From IMG/VR virus record IMGVR_UViG_3300032249_000683, positions 1-47,828 of that record: a DNA stretch of 47,828 nt; one strand, 5' to 3'. The position numbers were made by a program, and so were the translations under genes. Source of the DNA: a virus. The notes under the pieces are model-generated. The model was not told where the DNA came from, ran no database searches, and was given only the letters and a program-made list of their open reading frames with translations. This document shows positions 1 to 6,530 of this stretch, one piece after another (position 1 is the stretch's first letter; each line of letters begins with the position of its first letter).

Positions 1-168
1 AGTATAAGGACTGGTAGTTCCATTCACATAATCAACAATCTTCACACGATTTGGATGAAAGCACTTTTGTAGAGTAGGAAATCCAAAGATACGAGAACTT
101 ATCCAATCAAAGACACCATCATAATCTTTGTAATATTTACAATTATGGCAAGTTTTTATTTCAGTCAT
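1..168 (-). CDS. Cys-rich small protein, partial (C-terminus outside window)
   Basis: The start ATG at 168 overlaps the stop of the preceding gene as ATGA, and the frame stays open for 56 codons to the window edge. The protein opens MTEIKTCHNCKYYKDYD and later has KCFHPN, so a C-x2-C pair followed by C-x-H could bind zinc as a small knuckle. This is seen in sequence; the metal binding is inferred. No function is recognised. It is the last gene seen in the leftward small-gene array. Confidence 0.6.
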   Translation of the reverse strand, partial: MTEIKTCHNCKYYKDYDGVFDWISSRIFGFPTLQKCFHPNRVKIVDYVNGTTSPYT

Positions 169-350
169 AGGTTTTTCAACTCCTCGCACAATTCTATAAT
201 ATCAGGACACTTAATAATACCAGGAGATACTTGTAGTTGATTAATAAGTTCTTTGAGTGTATGAATAAGGATTTTAGGTTCTGATAAATCTTTCTCCACA
301 TCCATATAAGCATAGAGAACTTCTTGTGCTTTGGTTTTCATATCAATCAT
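165..350 (-). CDS. Small hypothetical protein, paralogue of the gene at 4265-4441
   Basis: 61 residues, probably helical and soluble. The C-terminal half (INQLQ, then PDIIELCEELKNL) closely matches the 58-residue protein at 4265-4441 (INQLQ, then PDVLELCEEIEAL), so the two are paralogues. Its start overlaps the previous stop by four bases (ATGA), and its own C-terminal codons supply the GAGGAG-like ribosome binding site for the next gene. Function unknown. Confidence 0.75.
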   Translation of the reverse strand: MIDMKTKAQEVLYAYMDVEKDLSEPKILIHTLKELINQLQVSPGIIKCPDIIELCEELKNL

Positions 351-580
351 AATACCTCCAACTCTTCACAAATAGCATCAATCTGGTGAATAGCATCGTC
401 CCAACCATTCACATACATCACATTCAATTCATCTTGCCAATCCACATTCTCATTTGTTCCAGAAATAAGTTTCCGTAGTTTTTCAAGAGTTTCTTTGAGT
501 GCTAAAGCAGTATTATGATGTTGCGAATTGGAGATTACCCGTAGGAGTTCTTCTGCGATTTGTTGGTTAGTCATCATCAT
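347..580 (-). CDS. Small hypothetical protein
   Basis: 77 residues. Three consecutive ATG codons open the frame (MMMTNQQIAEELL); any could be the start. The beginning resembles MTNEQILKL of the upstream neighbour and the tail ends ICEELEVL, like other proteins in this array. It overlaps the upstream gene by 14 bases or fewer and the downstream gene by four. No recognised domain. Confidence 0.7.
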   Translation of the reverse strand: MMMTNQQIAEELLRVISNSQHHNTALALKETLEKLRKLISGTNENVDWQDELNVMYVNGWDDAIHQIDAICEELEVL

Positions 581-770
581 CAGAACTCCAAGTATTCATT
601 TTGGTGCTTACATTACTACTTTCCCAACCTTCATCGTATCCTACTTTGAAACCTTCTGTGTAGATTAACGCAGAAAATTTCAAGAGTTGTTCTTTGGTTG
701 CTGTAATATCATCTGGAAATTCATCAAATCCACAGGTTTTAGCAAGTTTTAGGATTTGTTCGTTAGTCAT
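567..770 (-). CDS. Small hypothetical protein, paralogue of the gene at 2020-2190
   Basis: 67 residues from the ATG at 770, chosen because it lies directly after the upstream stop; a longer start at 794 would run into the upstream gene. It has EQILKLA near the N-terminus and LLKFSALIY with GYDEGW near the C-terminus, matching EELLKLA, LLKFARALY and GYDNGY in the 56-residue protein at 2020-2190. The last residues are SSDDDD. Function unknown. Confidence 0.7.
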   Translation of the reverse strand: MTNEQILKLAKTCGFDEFPDDITATKEQLLKFSALIYTEGFKVGYDEGWESSNVSTKMNTWSSDDDD

Positions 771-771
771 T

Positions 772-975
772 TCAAATACCTGCGTCAGCATCAATAGTGA
801 AGTTTGCTTTGTCTGTGATAATCTCTACATTCATATTATTCATAATCTTTTGAAGTTTTTTGAGCACATCGTTCCGTGCTTCTTTTTTAGCAGAACCAGT
901 CCAATACTCACCCTGACTTAAAGAATGAAGTAGAGTGTCTGTGAGAATATAAAGGTCTAATGCTGTGAGTTTCAT
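772..975 (-). CDS. Small hypothetical protein
   Basis: 67 residues, start MKLTALDLYILTDTLLHSL. The ATG overlaps the stop of the gene upstream, whose final codons (EELK then TGA) form the GAGGAACTGAAATGA junction that acts as ribosome binding site and stop/start overlap. Basic middle (KKEARNDVLKKLQK), no membrane segment. Not recognised. Confidence 0.7.
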   Translation of the reverse strand: MKLTALDLYILTDTLLHSLSQGEYWTGSAKKEARNDVLKKLQKIMNNMNVEIITDKANFTIDADAGI

Positions 976-1166
976 TTCAGTTCCTCAATAATGGATTTGA
1001 TTTGTTTGAGATTATCATAAAGTTCTTTTTGAAAATCATAACATTCAGTCAAATGTTCTATGTTGTTGTCCTCAAAATTAGTTTCCTCACGGATTTCCCA
1101 AGACAAACCCTCCATATCTGCTGCGGTTTCTGTGAGAAAGTATTGAATAGTTTCAAGTAAAGTCAT
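972..1166 (-). CDS. Small acidic hypothetical protein
   Basis: 64 residues, strongly acidic and predicted helical (MTLLETIQYFLTE to SIIEELK). The first six residues MTLLET are the same as those of the protein at 1444-1644, and both end EELK, suggesting old relatedness or convergence of tails that encode a ribosome binding site. Overlaps both neighbours by four bases. Function unknown. Confidence 0.7.
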   Translation of the reverse strand: MTLLETIQYFLTETAADMEGLSWEIREETNFEDNNIEHLTECYDFQKELYDNLKQIKSIIEELK

Positions 1167-1447
1167 TTGGTTCCATCACAATAGATATGAGGATAAGTAT
1201 CAGGATATTTCACAGGTGGTTTTGAGATTACGGGAGAAACACAAGGAATAGTATTAGGAGGAGTGAGAGAATGAAGAGAAGTATAATGAGGAGGAGTATA
1301 AACTAATGGAGATTTACTCAAATACTCTTCAATAATATTACAAGACCATCCATCCTCATAAAACTGCTTACCATAGAAAATAGCATCTTCCTTATTTGGA
1401 AAGGAAGCAACATAAGTGTCGTTGTGATAGAGTGAATAAACTTTCAT
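1163..1447 (-). CDS. Small hypothetical protein with proline-rich C-terminal half
   Basis: 94 residues. An N-terminal region (MKVYSLYHNDTYVASFPNKE) with a compact alpha/beta look is followed after about residue 45 by a Pro, Thr and Tyr-rich low-complexity tail (YTPPHYTS, SPVISKPPVKYP). The start overlaps the upstream TGA in an ATGA junction preceded by GAGGAAC. No family recognised. Confidence 0.7.
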   Translation of the reverse strand: MKVYSLYHNDTYVASFPNKEDAIFYGKQFYEDGWSCNIIEEYLSKSPLVYTPPHYTSLHSLTPPNTIPCVSPVISKPPVKYPDTYPHIYCDGTK

Positions 1448-1644
1448 TTCAGTTCCTCAATAAGTTTCATAAGAGTTTTGACGGATACTACTTGAGATTT
1501 CTTATCAACTCGTCCAGTTCCTCTAACTTCACGATGCTCATCAATCAAATATTGAAGAACAGCAGAAGCAATTGTTTGTGGGGAAGATTGTTCCATTGAA
1601 GACCAATCCCAACTCACTTCATTCAGTGTTTCAAGTAAAGTCAT
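1444..1644 (-). CDS. Small hypothetical protein
   Basis: 66 residues, beginning MTLLETLNEVSWDWSS and ending LMKLIEELK. It shares the MTLLET start and EELK end with the 64-residue protein two genes downstream. The final codons GAG GAA CTG AAA TGA carry the ribosome binding site for the next gene. Function unknown. Confidence 0.7.
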   Translation of the reverse strand: MTLLETLNEVSWDWSSMEQSSPQTIASAVLQYLIDEHREVRGTGRVDKKSQVVSVKTLMKLIEELK

Positions 1645-1838
1645 AATACCTCATTATCAAAGTTGTTTAGATAGTTCCAAAACCACAACATATCATCATC
1701 ACTCACATATTCCTCATACCTTTTACCATATTCACTATAATAAATGTGAGGATACATTACTCTAAACCACCAATCAAAACACCATCTCCACATCAATCTT
1801 CGCAACCAAAACTGTTTGAGATTATATGAAAGTTTCAT
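1641..1838 (-). CDS. Small aromatic-rich hypothetical protein
   Basis: 65 residues with unusually many Trp and Tyr (FWLRRLMWRWCFDWWFR, YPHIYYSEYGKRYEEY). The first 30 residues are basic and aromatic, the rest acidic. It is not a clear membrane segment because Arg is interspersed, though peripheral membrane contact is possible. Four-base overlaps on both sides fit the array. Not recognised. Confidence 0.65.
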   Translation of the reverse strand: MKLSYNLKQFWLRRLMWRWCFDWWFRVMYPHIYYSEYGKRYEEYVSDDDMLWFWNYLNNFDNEVL

Positions 1839-2026
1839 TTCAATTTACTCATACAAATAGAACAGAGACAATCATCAGTTTTAGGAACTCTAAACATTAT
1901 GTGATTTCCAGAGCAACAATCTCTATCACCACAATTTCTACATTCATCACAAATCCATTCTTTTTGATTACGACATTTGACGAAATCTTCAAGAGTGTAT
2001 TGTTGGAGAATAGAAGTCATCACCAT
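1835..2026 (-). CDS. Small Cys-rich, probably zinc-binding protein
   Basis: 63 residues from ATG 2026, or 61 from ATG 2020, which overlaps the upstream stop in TGATGA and is equally plausible. Cysteines are in pairs: KCRNQKEWICDECRNC, GDRDCCSGNH, DCLCSICMSKLK. This looks like one or two zinc knuckles, an inference from spacing. It could bind nucleic acid or a host protein; no family assigned. Confidence 0.65.
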   Translation of the reverse strand: MVMTSILQQYTLEDFVKCRNQKEWICDECRNCGDRDCCSGNHIMFRVPKTDDCLCSICMSKLK

Positions 2027-2190
2027 TCACCATCAAGAGTTCCACTAACGTATCCATTATCATAACCTCCACTATAACCTGTATCATAAAGTGCTCGGGC
2101 AAACTTCAAAAGGTTTTCTGGTTTGTTTTCATCAATAGGATGAAGTGTGAGATAATAAGAAGCAAGTTTTAGAAGTTCTTCGTCTTTCAT
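2020..2190 (-). CDS. Small hypothetical protein, paralogue of the gene at 567-770
   Basis: A 56-residue frame reading MKDEELLKLASYYLTLHP at the start and GYDNGYVSGTLDGEW at the end. The start codon overlaps the upstream stop (ATGA at 2190) and the stop overlaps the next start. LLKFARALYDTGY matches LLKFSALIYTEGF of the protein at 567-770, supporting it as real and paralogous. Function unknown. Confidence 0.6.
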   Translation of the reverse strand: MKDEELLKLASYYLTLHPIDENKPENLLKFARALYDTGYSGGYDNGYVSGTLDGEW

Positions 2191-2408
2191 CAGTTCTTTT
2201 TAAAGAGTTTGTAGATTGCGTCTGCGAGTGCGAGTGCCTCTTCTTTATCCATAGTAATATGATTAACTCGTTTATCTCCTTCTCCCTTGCGAATTTCCCA
2301 ATAGGAAATGGTGAAACCTTCACAACCTACATCAAGGTTAAGATCTTCAGCAGTATACCAATAATCTGCGTGGTTTTGGATGCGAATTTGAGTTGTGATG
2401 TCAATCAT
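2190..2408 (-). CDS. Small hypothetical protein, first gene after a promoter element
   Basis: 72 residues (MIDITTQIRIQNHADYWYTAEDL to DAIYKLFKKN), mixed alpha/beta composition with a strand-like N-terminus and a helical end. It is the first gene behind the promoter element at 2432-2488; the TATAAT box lies only about 24 bases before the start, giving a short leader. Function unknown. Confidence 0.75.
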   Translation of the reverse strand: MIDITTQIRIQNHADYWYTAEDLNLDVGCEGFTISYWEIRKGEGDKRVNHITMDKEEALALADAIYKLFKKN

Positions 2409-2431
2409 CAGATGTCCTTGTGTATGAGAGT

Positions 2432-2488
2432 ATTATAAGGCATTTTCAGGGACTTTGGGAAGTCCTTGTGCCAGTTCAAAAATTGTCC
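2432..2488 (-). promoter_or_regulatory. Composite promoter element, copy 1 of 6
   Basis: Minus-strand order: GGACA, seven bases, AACTGGCAC, 30 bases, TATAAT. There is no -35 hexamer 17 bases before TATAAT. The spacer holds a GGACTT/AAGTCC hairpin. Nearly identical over about 50 bases to copy 4 at 7422-7478. It overlaps the 3' end of the gene at 2476-2796 and fires into the gene at 2190-2408. Confidence 0.75.
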
Positions 2489-2796
2489 CACACCTCAAAA
2501 GTAATTCTTTTTGTGCGACTTAATTGGTCTATATCCATATTCATAGAAAATACTTGTGCCTCTTTGTTTTTTAACTTTTCGGCAATTTGTAAGAAACCAT
2601 CATTCAAACTCTCATTATCATAAGATGTGAGTTTTGTGATTGGAATATGATTTGCTTGTGTATTATAATTGGGAGCATTTGTAGTAGTTACACTTCTTAC
2701 ATCCCATTCTGGTGGAATTTCATACTTTTCTTCTACTACTGGTTCTTCTTTCTTTCCGTAGAGTTCTTCATATTTTTGTAGGAGTGGATTAGTCAT
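2476..2796 (-). CDS. Hypothetical protein with acidic/Pro N-terminal segment
   Basis: 106 residues from the ATG at 2796 (MTNPLLQKYEELYGKKEEP), which overlaps the upstream stop and follows GAGGAT; an ATG at 2811 is possible but lies inside the upstream gene. The stop falls inside the promoter element. In another frame the following bases would read ELAQGLPKVPENAL, the exact tail of the HNH protein at 7423-8112, so the C-terminus may have been shortened by an indel. Confidence 0.7.
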   Translation of the reverse strand: MTNPLLQKYEELYGKKEEPVVEEKYEIPPEWDVRSVTTTNAPNYNTQANHIPITKLTSYDNESLNDGFLQIAEKLKNKEAQVFSMNMDIDQLSRTKRITFEVWDNF

Positions 2797-3025
2797 AATA
2801 AGCATCCTCAAAATCTCTGGGTTCTACATAAGGTTCATCACAACCAGTATAAGCATACATTTTGTTATTCATCTTATACCAGTCGTGATTGAGAGCATAC
2901 CAAAAAGTCATACAATACCAATCATAAAATCCAAGTCCTTCATCATAAGAACCAAAGACATTGGTTTCTTCTGGAACAGACATCCAAATCTTCCAGTAAT
3001 CAAAAATCATTTTAGTTAGTTTCAT
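2789..3025 (-). CDS. Small aromatic-rich hypothetical protein
   Basis: 78 residues from ATG 3025 (MKLTKMIFDYWKIWM), preceded by GAGGAAAG about ten bases upstream and overlapping the previous stop; a longer frame to 3085 would overlap the upstream gene by 70 bases. Rich in Tyr, Trp and acidic residues (YDEGLGFYDWYCMTFWYAL). Similar in character, not clearly in sequence, to the protein at 5892-6290. Function unknown. Confidence 0.65.
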   Translation of the reverse strand: MKLTKMIFDYWKIWMSVPEETNVFGSYDEGLGFYDWYCMTFWYALNHDWYKMNNKMYAYTGCDEPYVEPRDFEDAYYD

Positions 3026-3197
3026 AATAAGTGCTTTCCTCATATCCAACATAATCACTACAAATATGACAGAAGAAATCACCACCAGTATCTTCTGGGT
3101 GCGTCATACACCAAATCCACTCCAACAGACATTCCCAGAACCAGTATCTGCCTGCTTCTAACTTTTCTACAAAATTCATAGGTCTATTGTATTTCAT
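3012..3197 (-). CDS. Small hypothetical protein with CxxC-like pair
   Basis: 61 residues from ATG 3197 (MKYNRPMNFVEKLEAGRYWF), which overlaps the upstream TGA and follows GGAAGGACGG, a good ribosome binding site. Contains CMTHPED and FFCHICSDY; the H and C-x2-C arrangement could bind a metal. No family recognised. Confidence 0.65.
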   Translation of the reverse strand: MKYNRPMNFVEKLEAGRYWFWECLLEWIWCMTHPEDTGGDFFCHICSDYVGYEESTYYETN

Positions 3198-3772
3198 CCG
3201 TCCTTCCAAGTAAAGTCAAAGAAGATTTTAGCACAATTTTTCACCAACCAGTTAGGTTTCTCATTCATATAATATCTCACATTACCAGCACCAATCGTAT
3301 AATATCCTGCATGATTAGTTCCACACCTAATCTCAAAGGATGTAGTGGCATTATTCACACTCAATATTCCAGCATCACTAACAAATTTAAGTTTGACTGG
3401 AAAATGTCCGTGTTCCCGAGCATACTCAAAGTCAGCATCTTGGTCCTTACAGAACTGATTATACTTTCTCAAAGTATAAGTCCAGTCGTGCCCAATCCTA
3501 TATTGAAGATGAGTTCTCTCAATCAGTTTCTCAAACTTCTCATCAAGTTCTTGTTTGATTTCTTCTAAAGATTTAGGTTTCTCTGGTATATCAAGATAAT
3601 CTTTGATTACATCAAAATACTCATAATCTTCGGTGTAATAAAAAGCACCACAAACAAAAGGAAGAACACTTTGAGGTGCTCTTTTGAGTTTCTCTGGGTT
3701 GAGTTTATATCCTCGTGAATAATTGATTTTATCTGGGTTGATATCTAACTTTGTTTTTGGTGTTTCAGTCAT
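3194..3772 (-). CDS. Hypothetical protein, 192 residues
   Basis: Starts MTETPKTKLDINPDK. Residues about 70-90 (PKSLEEIKQELDEKFEKL) look like a charged helix, and the C-terminal 70 residues look beta-rich (FVSDAGILSVNNATTSFEIRC). It overlaps the neighbours by four and eight bases. Among the longer proteins of the array, without a domain I can name. Confidence 0.75.
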   Translation of the reverse strand: MTETPKTKLDINPDKINYSRGYKLNPEKLKRAPQSVLPFVCGAFYYTEDYEYFDVIKDYLDIPEKPKSLEEIKQELDEKFEKLIERTHLQYRIGHDWTYTLRKYNQFCKDQDADFEYAREHGHFPVKLKFVSDAGILSVNNATTSFEIRCGTNHAGYYTIGAGNVRYYMNEKPNWLVKNCAKIFFDFTWKDG

Positions 3773-4265
3773 ACTTTCCTCTTTTTACTTCATTAAACCA
3801 TAACCCGTCAAGCAGACGATAAGTTTCACCATCAGTAATATGAACTAACATCATACCATCAGCAAACTTATACTTTCTCCTATACCAATAAACTTCATCA
3901 GGAAACTCAAGACGATAATAAACTTCATCATTATAAGAGACAACCTCAAACTTACCACCAAAATCAAACTCCATTCTTGGTTGAGATTTATGTGTCTCAA
4001 TCTCTTTGAGGAGTTCCAGTTTCTTTTGAAGCACTTTGATTTCTGCTTCTGTCTTTTCAATATCAGTGTTAAAAGTCATTTGTTTCAAGTAAGGAGTAGC
4101 ATCCATCACACCATCTTTGATTGCTTGTCTAAAGGCATCACGGAGACCAGTATCCACTTGCTCTGGTGTTTGTGGAGTTGGTTGAAAGTCAGTCATTTTA
4201 TCTTTGTTGAGAGGTCCATAAACTACTTTCATTATATCTTGGATGTCCTTTTCAATACCAAACAT
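3765..4265 (-). CDS. Hypothetical protein with central coiled coil
   Basis: 166 residues. A heptad-like segment around residues 68-95 (DIEKTEAEIKVLQKKLELLK) predicts a coiled coil. The C-terminal 70 residues alternate charged and aromatic residues as beta strands (VYYRLEFPDEVYWYRRKYKF). The start ATG shares one base with the upstream TAA stop. Function unknown. Confidence 0.75.
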   Translation of the reverse strand: MFGIEKDIQDIMKVVYGPLNKDKMTDFQPTPQTPEQVDTGLRDAFRQAIKDGVMDATPYLKQMTFNTDIEKTEAEIKVLQKKLELLKEIETHKSQPRMEFDFGGKFEVVSYNDEVYYRLEFPDEVYWYRRKYKFADGMMLVHITDGETYRLLDGLWFNEVKRGKYD

Positions 4266-4441
4266 TAGAGTGCCTCAATTTCCTCACACAATTCTAACAC
4301 ATCGGGAGCAGAAATCATAGCATTTCCTTGTTGGAGTTGGTTGATTACCTCACGAATAGCAGCAACAACTCCATCCTTTGGAAAGTTGTATGTATCCTCT
4401 GCTTCGTATGCTTTCATAATCCTTTTTGCTCTTTCAGTCAT
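4265..4441 (-). CDS. Small hypothetical protein, paralogue of the gene at 165-350
   Basis: 58 residues, MTERAKRIMKAYEAED at the start. The C-terminal half (INQLQQGNAMISAPDVLELCEE) matches the protein at 165-350. Start and stop both overlap neighbours. A seven-codon remnant with the same MTERA start follows the paralogous upstream gene at 5093-5248, suggesting that a two-gene module was duplicated and one copy decayed. Confidence 0.65.
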   Translation of the reverse strand: MTERAKRIMKAYEAEDTYNFPKDGVVAAIREVINQLQQGNAMISAPDVLELCEEIEAL

Positions 4442-4602
4442 AAAATCCCATACAAAACCCTTTTCAGTTCATTATACACCAACAATAAATCTTTATCAAT
4501 AGTCAAACAACCACTCTCCTTTTCGGTTCGTAGAAGTTCATAGAGTTCTTTTACCTGTTGCTCCGTGAAAGAAATGTTATAAGTTTTTTGGATGTTAATC
4601 AT
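4438..4602 (-). CDS. Small hypothetical protein, paralogue of the gene at 5093-5248
   Basis: 54 residues from ATG 4602 (MINIQKTYNISFTEQQVKEL). This start is preferred over an ATG at 4653, which would include a hairpin and a TATGAT promoter box in coding sequence. YNISFTEQQ and LVYNELKRVL match YKITLDEEQ and GLYDELKGTL of the protein at 5093-5248. First gene after promoter element copy 2. Confidence 0.65.
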   Translation of the reverse strand: MINIQKTYNISFTEQQVKELYELLRTEKESGCLTIDKDLLLVYNELKRVLYGIL

Positions 4603-4624
4603 CAGTTCTTTTGTAGATGGAACT

Positions 4625-4682
4625 ATCATATCACAAAGGGCACCTGAAATCAAGTGCCCCTGTGCCGATTATTTAAGTGTCC
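4625..4682 (-). promoter_or_regulatory. Composite promoter element, copy 2 of 6
   Basis: Minus strand: GGACA, seven bases, AATCGGCAC (two mismatches to the consensus AACTGGCAC), 31 bases, TATGAT. The spacer contains a GGGCAC/GTGCCC hairpin (4638-4659) that may terminate transcription of the internal-protein gene upstream. It drives the gene at 4438-4602. Confidence 0.6.
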
Positions 4683-4688
4683 TCTATG

Positions 4689-5042
4689 CTACTTGTTTTC
4701 TTTTGGTTCTTTCAAATCTTTCAATCTATTTTTCTGTTCTCGTCTCTTTAATACTGGGTTACTTACAAAAGGTCCAGTATCAAATTGGGAAAAGTGGTGC
4801 CTTTTATTTTTTGGAACTTTTTTTCCTTTCTCATCATCGTGAGCAATCTTCAACTTCCCATATCTTTCCAAATTTCTTTCTGATGGTGTTTTATCTGGAT
4901 TTTCCACACCAGTAGAAATTCTTTTTGCCCTATTCTTCTCTCTTGGTGTTAATCCAGATGGTAAATGTCTTTTGGGATTATCCCACTCCACTTTACCTTC
5001 ACTCAACTCACATTCAGCAATAAACTCTCTAAAAGTTTTCAT
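4689..5042 (-). CDS. Probable internal head protein with capsid-targeting sequence
   Basis: 117 residues, very basic in the second half (KGKKVPKNKRHH, LKRREQKNRLKDLKE). The N-terminus MKTFREFIAECE is almost the T4 capsid-targeting sequence MKTYQEFIAE of internal proteins, which directs proteins into the prohead and is cleaved by the gp21 protease after (L/I)-x-E; here IAE gives the expected cut after residue 10. The gene sits among early genes but has two overlapping TATAAATA late boxes directly upstream. Inference: packaged in the head and ejected with DNA. Its activity is unknown; no enzyme motif seen. Confidence 0.7.
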   Translation of the reverse strand: MKTFREFIAECELSEGKVEWDNPKRHLPSGLTPREKNRAKRISTGVENPDKTPSERNLERYGKLKIAHDDEKGKKVPKNKRHHFSQFDTGPFVSNPVLKRREQKNRLKDLKEPKENK

Positions 5043-5063
5043 CTATATTGATTACTTTTTAGT

Positions 5064-5077
5064 TATTTATATTTATA
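5064..5077 (-). promoter_or_regulatory. Tandem T4-type late promoter boxes
   Basis: The minus strand reads two overlapping TATAAATA octamers (5064-5071 and 5070-5077), identical to the T4 late consensus, 22-29 bases before the start of the internal-protein gene. Such boxes are otherwise seen in this window before virion genes, so late expression is expected. Confidence 0.7.
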
Positions 5078-5092
5078 TTTGTGCTCTTTCAG

Positions 5093-5248
5093 TCATCGTA
5101 TTCCAATTTTGAGAGTGCCTTTCAGTTCATCATAAAGTCCATTCAATCCCCGTCTCCTATCATTATCAGTCATATCAAGAATATCATACAATAGTCGTGC
5201 CTGTTCTTCGTCCAGTGTGATTTTGTAGTTCCTTTCAACCTGTATCAT
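5093..5248 (-). CDS. Small hypothetical protein, paralogue of the gene at 4438-4602
   Basis: 51 residues (MIQVERNYKITLDEEQARLL). The start overlaps the upstream stop as ATGA. It matches the 54-residue protein at 4438-4602 in start, DEEQ/TEQQ and YDELK/YNELK. Directly after its stop a frame beginning MTERA ends after seven codons at the late promoter; this looks like a truncated copy of the partner gene. Function unknown. Confidence 0.6.
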   Translation of the reverse strand: MIQVERNYKITLDEEQARLLYDILDMTDNDRRRGLNGLYDELKGTLKIGIR

Positions 5249-5466
5249 TTGCAGTCCCTCTCACAATCAAAGTCAATATATTCTACCACATCCCCCCTCA
5301 CATAATAACAAAGTGCTTCCCGTGCTTGTTCCAGAGTATCAAATCCAGAATGCTCAAAAGCAAAGAGATTTCTCCACCAAAATGTAACTTTTTTTTGCGG
5401 AACATATTTGTCATAACTATAAGAACCATAACTTGTGGTTTCTTTTTTTATACGATATTTTTTCAT
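5245..5466 (-). CDS. Small basic hypothetical protein
   Basis: 73 residues, MKKYRIKKETTSYGSYSYDKY. The centre has VTFWWRNLFAFEHSGF, and the C-terminus is acidic with three Cys. Overlaps both neighbours by four bases. The type of protein (basic N-terminus, DTLEQAREAL helix) occurs in other cyanophage accessory regions, but no function is recognised. Confidence 0.7.
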   Translation of the reverse strand: MKKYRIKKETTSYGSYSYDKYVPQKKVTFWWRNLFAFEHSGFDTLEQAREALCYYVRGDVVEYIDFDCERDCK

Positions 5467-5699
5467 TTCTTCACCTCTTTACAATCAAGGAAATATACCC
5501 AAGTAGTTGAAGGATTTGTGTATCTAATCACAGAGCAAGTTCTATTCTCATAAGAATAAGTATCCACCACCTCAAAGTTTGATTTGGGGGCATCTGGTTG
5601 TTGTGGTTCTGGTTTAGTCATATAAAGAAGAAGTATAAAGGTAAATGCACCAAGAACAAAACCAGAAAAGAATATTTTACCATCATTAAGATTGTTCAT
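5463..5699 (-). CDS. Small single-pass membrane protein
   Basis: 78 residues from ATG 5699, which overlaps the upstream TGA. Residues about 12-30 (FFSGFVLGAFTFILLLYM) form one hydrophobic membrane segment, followed by a Pro/Gln linker (KPEPQQPDAPK) and a 45-residue domain with two Cys (TCSVIRY, FLDCKEV). Probably anchored in the host inner membrane with the C-terminal domain in the periplasm; topology is inferred. Confidence 0.7.
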   Translation of the reverse strand: MNNLNDGKIFFSGFVLGAFTFILLLYMTKPEPQQPDAPKSNFEVVDTYSYENRTCSVIRYTNPSTTWVYFLDCKEVKK

Positions 5700-5899
5700 T
5701 TTTCCCAAGCATAAGATTTAATAAGTTCCATATCCTTTTCCAGAGCTTCTACTCTGCTTTTGAGTTCTTGATTTTCCACATACAAGTCCTCCAAGATACT
5801 TGTGAGATGATAATAATTTACAGAACCAACATCATAATGTCCTTCTTCAACCAGTTGTGAAAAGATTTCCTGCCATTTAAGTGGATTAAGTTCAGTCAT
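5696..5899 (-). CDS. Small protein with C-terminal coiled coil
   Basis: 67 residues from ATG 5899 (MTELNPLKWQEIFSQL), overlapping the upstream stop by seven bases. A longer frame to 6037 exists but would overlap the upstream gene by 146 bases. Residues 35-62 (LEDLYVENQELKSRVEALEK) have clear heptads, suggesting a dimer. Function unknown. Confidence 0.7.
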   Translation of the reverse strand: MTELNPLKWQEIFSQLVEEGHYDVGSVNYYHLTSILEDLYVENQELKSRVEALEKDMELIKSYAWEK

Positions 5900-6290
5900 T
5901 TGGTTCATCCCAGCTCCCATAAATGATTGCATCAGGGTATTTTGATTTATAATACTCAAGGCACTTATCTGCCTTCTCTCTGTCTGGTTGAATACAGACA
6001 GTAAATCCATTATCATCATAAGCAAGATATCCTCCATTATATTGAGAAGATATCAATTGCACTTTGCGTTGTGGTGGTTTTTCTGCTAACCTCAATCGTC
6101 TTTCATTTGAGTATGATGGATTATACCAATCATCATAAGGATATATGTATTCTGCCATCCAACCATAAGATAGTGCTTCCCAGAACTCACCATATCCCCA
6201 TTTATCCCCAGCATCATAGCAATCAAGGATATAGAGGATATTGCCAAATCCATCAAGGAAGTCTTCCCATTTACTTTCTCTAAGTCTCAT
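5892..6290 (-). CDS. Hypothetical protein, aromatic-rich, 132 residues
   Basis: Starts MRLRESKWEDFLDGFGNIL. Residues 20-60 are crowded with Tyr, Trp and Asp (YDAGDKWGYGEFWEALSYGW). The C-terminal half (GYLAYDDNGFTVCIQPDREK) looks like a small alpha/beta unit. Four-base overlap with the upstream gene. Not recognised. Confidence 0.7.
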   Translation of the reverse strand: MRLRESKWEDFLDGFGNILYILDCYDAGDKWGYGEFWEALSYGWMAEYIYPYDDWYNPSYSNERRLRLAEKPPQRKVQLISSQYNGGYLAYDDNGFTVCIQPDREKADKCLEYYKSKYPDAIIYGSWDEPND

Positions 6291-6502
6291 TTTCCTTCCA
6301 GTTCATCAAGAATACCCGCAGCATAACCACCAAAGTCAATCTCACAACCTTCCTCACAATAACCAGGCAGAGCATCAATCAGGTAATCATCAAATCCAAG
6401 AAATATCTGAATTGCTCTGCGTTTGTCGTGTTCTGTGATTGTAGTATGAGGAGAAGCAATAACCTTGGTTACAATCTCAAAAAGTTCATCAAGGTTAGTC
6501 AT
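6287..6502 (-). CDS. Small acidic hypothetical protein, first gene after promoter element
   Basis: 71 residues (MTNLDELFEIVTKVIASPHT to GILDELEGK). Promoter element copy 3 ends about 28 bases upstream. The tail GAACTGGAAGGAAAATGA supplies the ribosome binding site and overlap for the next gene. Function unknown. Confidence 0.75.
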   Translation of the reverse strand: MTNLDELFEIVTKVIASPHTTITEHDKRRAIQIFLGFDDYLIDALPGYCEEGCEIDFGGYAAGILDELEGK

Positions 6503-6530
6503 TTGCTGTTTGCGAATTGCGTATGAGTGT

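Noticed and set aside
694-2065. Plus-strand frames in the small-gene array
   Set aside because: They are antisense to overlapping minus-strand genes with consistent stop/start coupling, and none has a ribosome binding site or partner.
2789-3085. Longer start for the gene ending at 2789
   Set aside because: The extra 20 residues (MVISSVIFVVIML) would overlap the upstream gene by 74 bases; the ATG at 3025 has a ribosome binding site and the usual overlap.
4603-4653. Upstream ATG for the gene at 4438-4602
   Set aside because: The region holds a hairpin and a TATGAT promoter box of element copy 2, so it is more likely untranslated.
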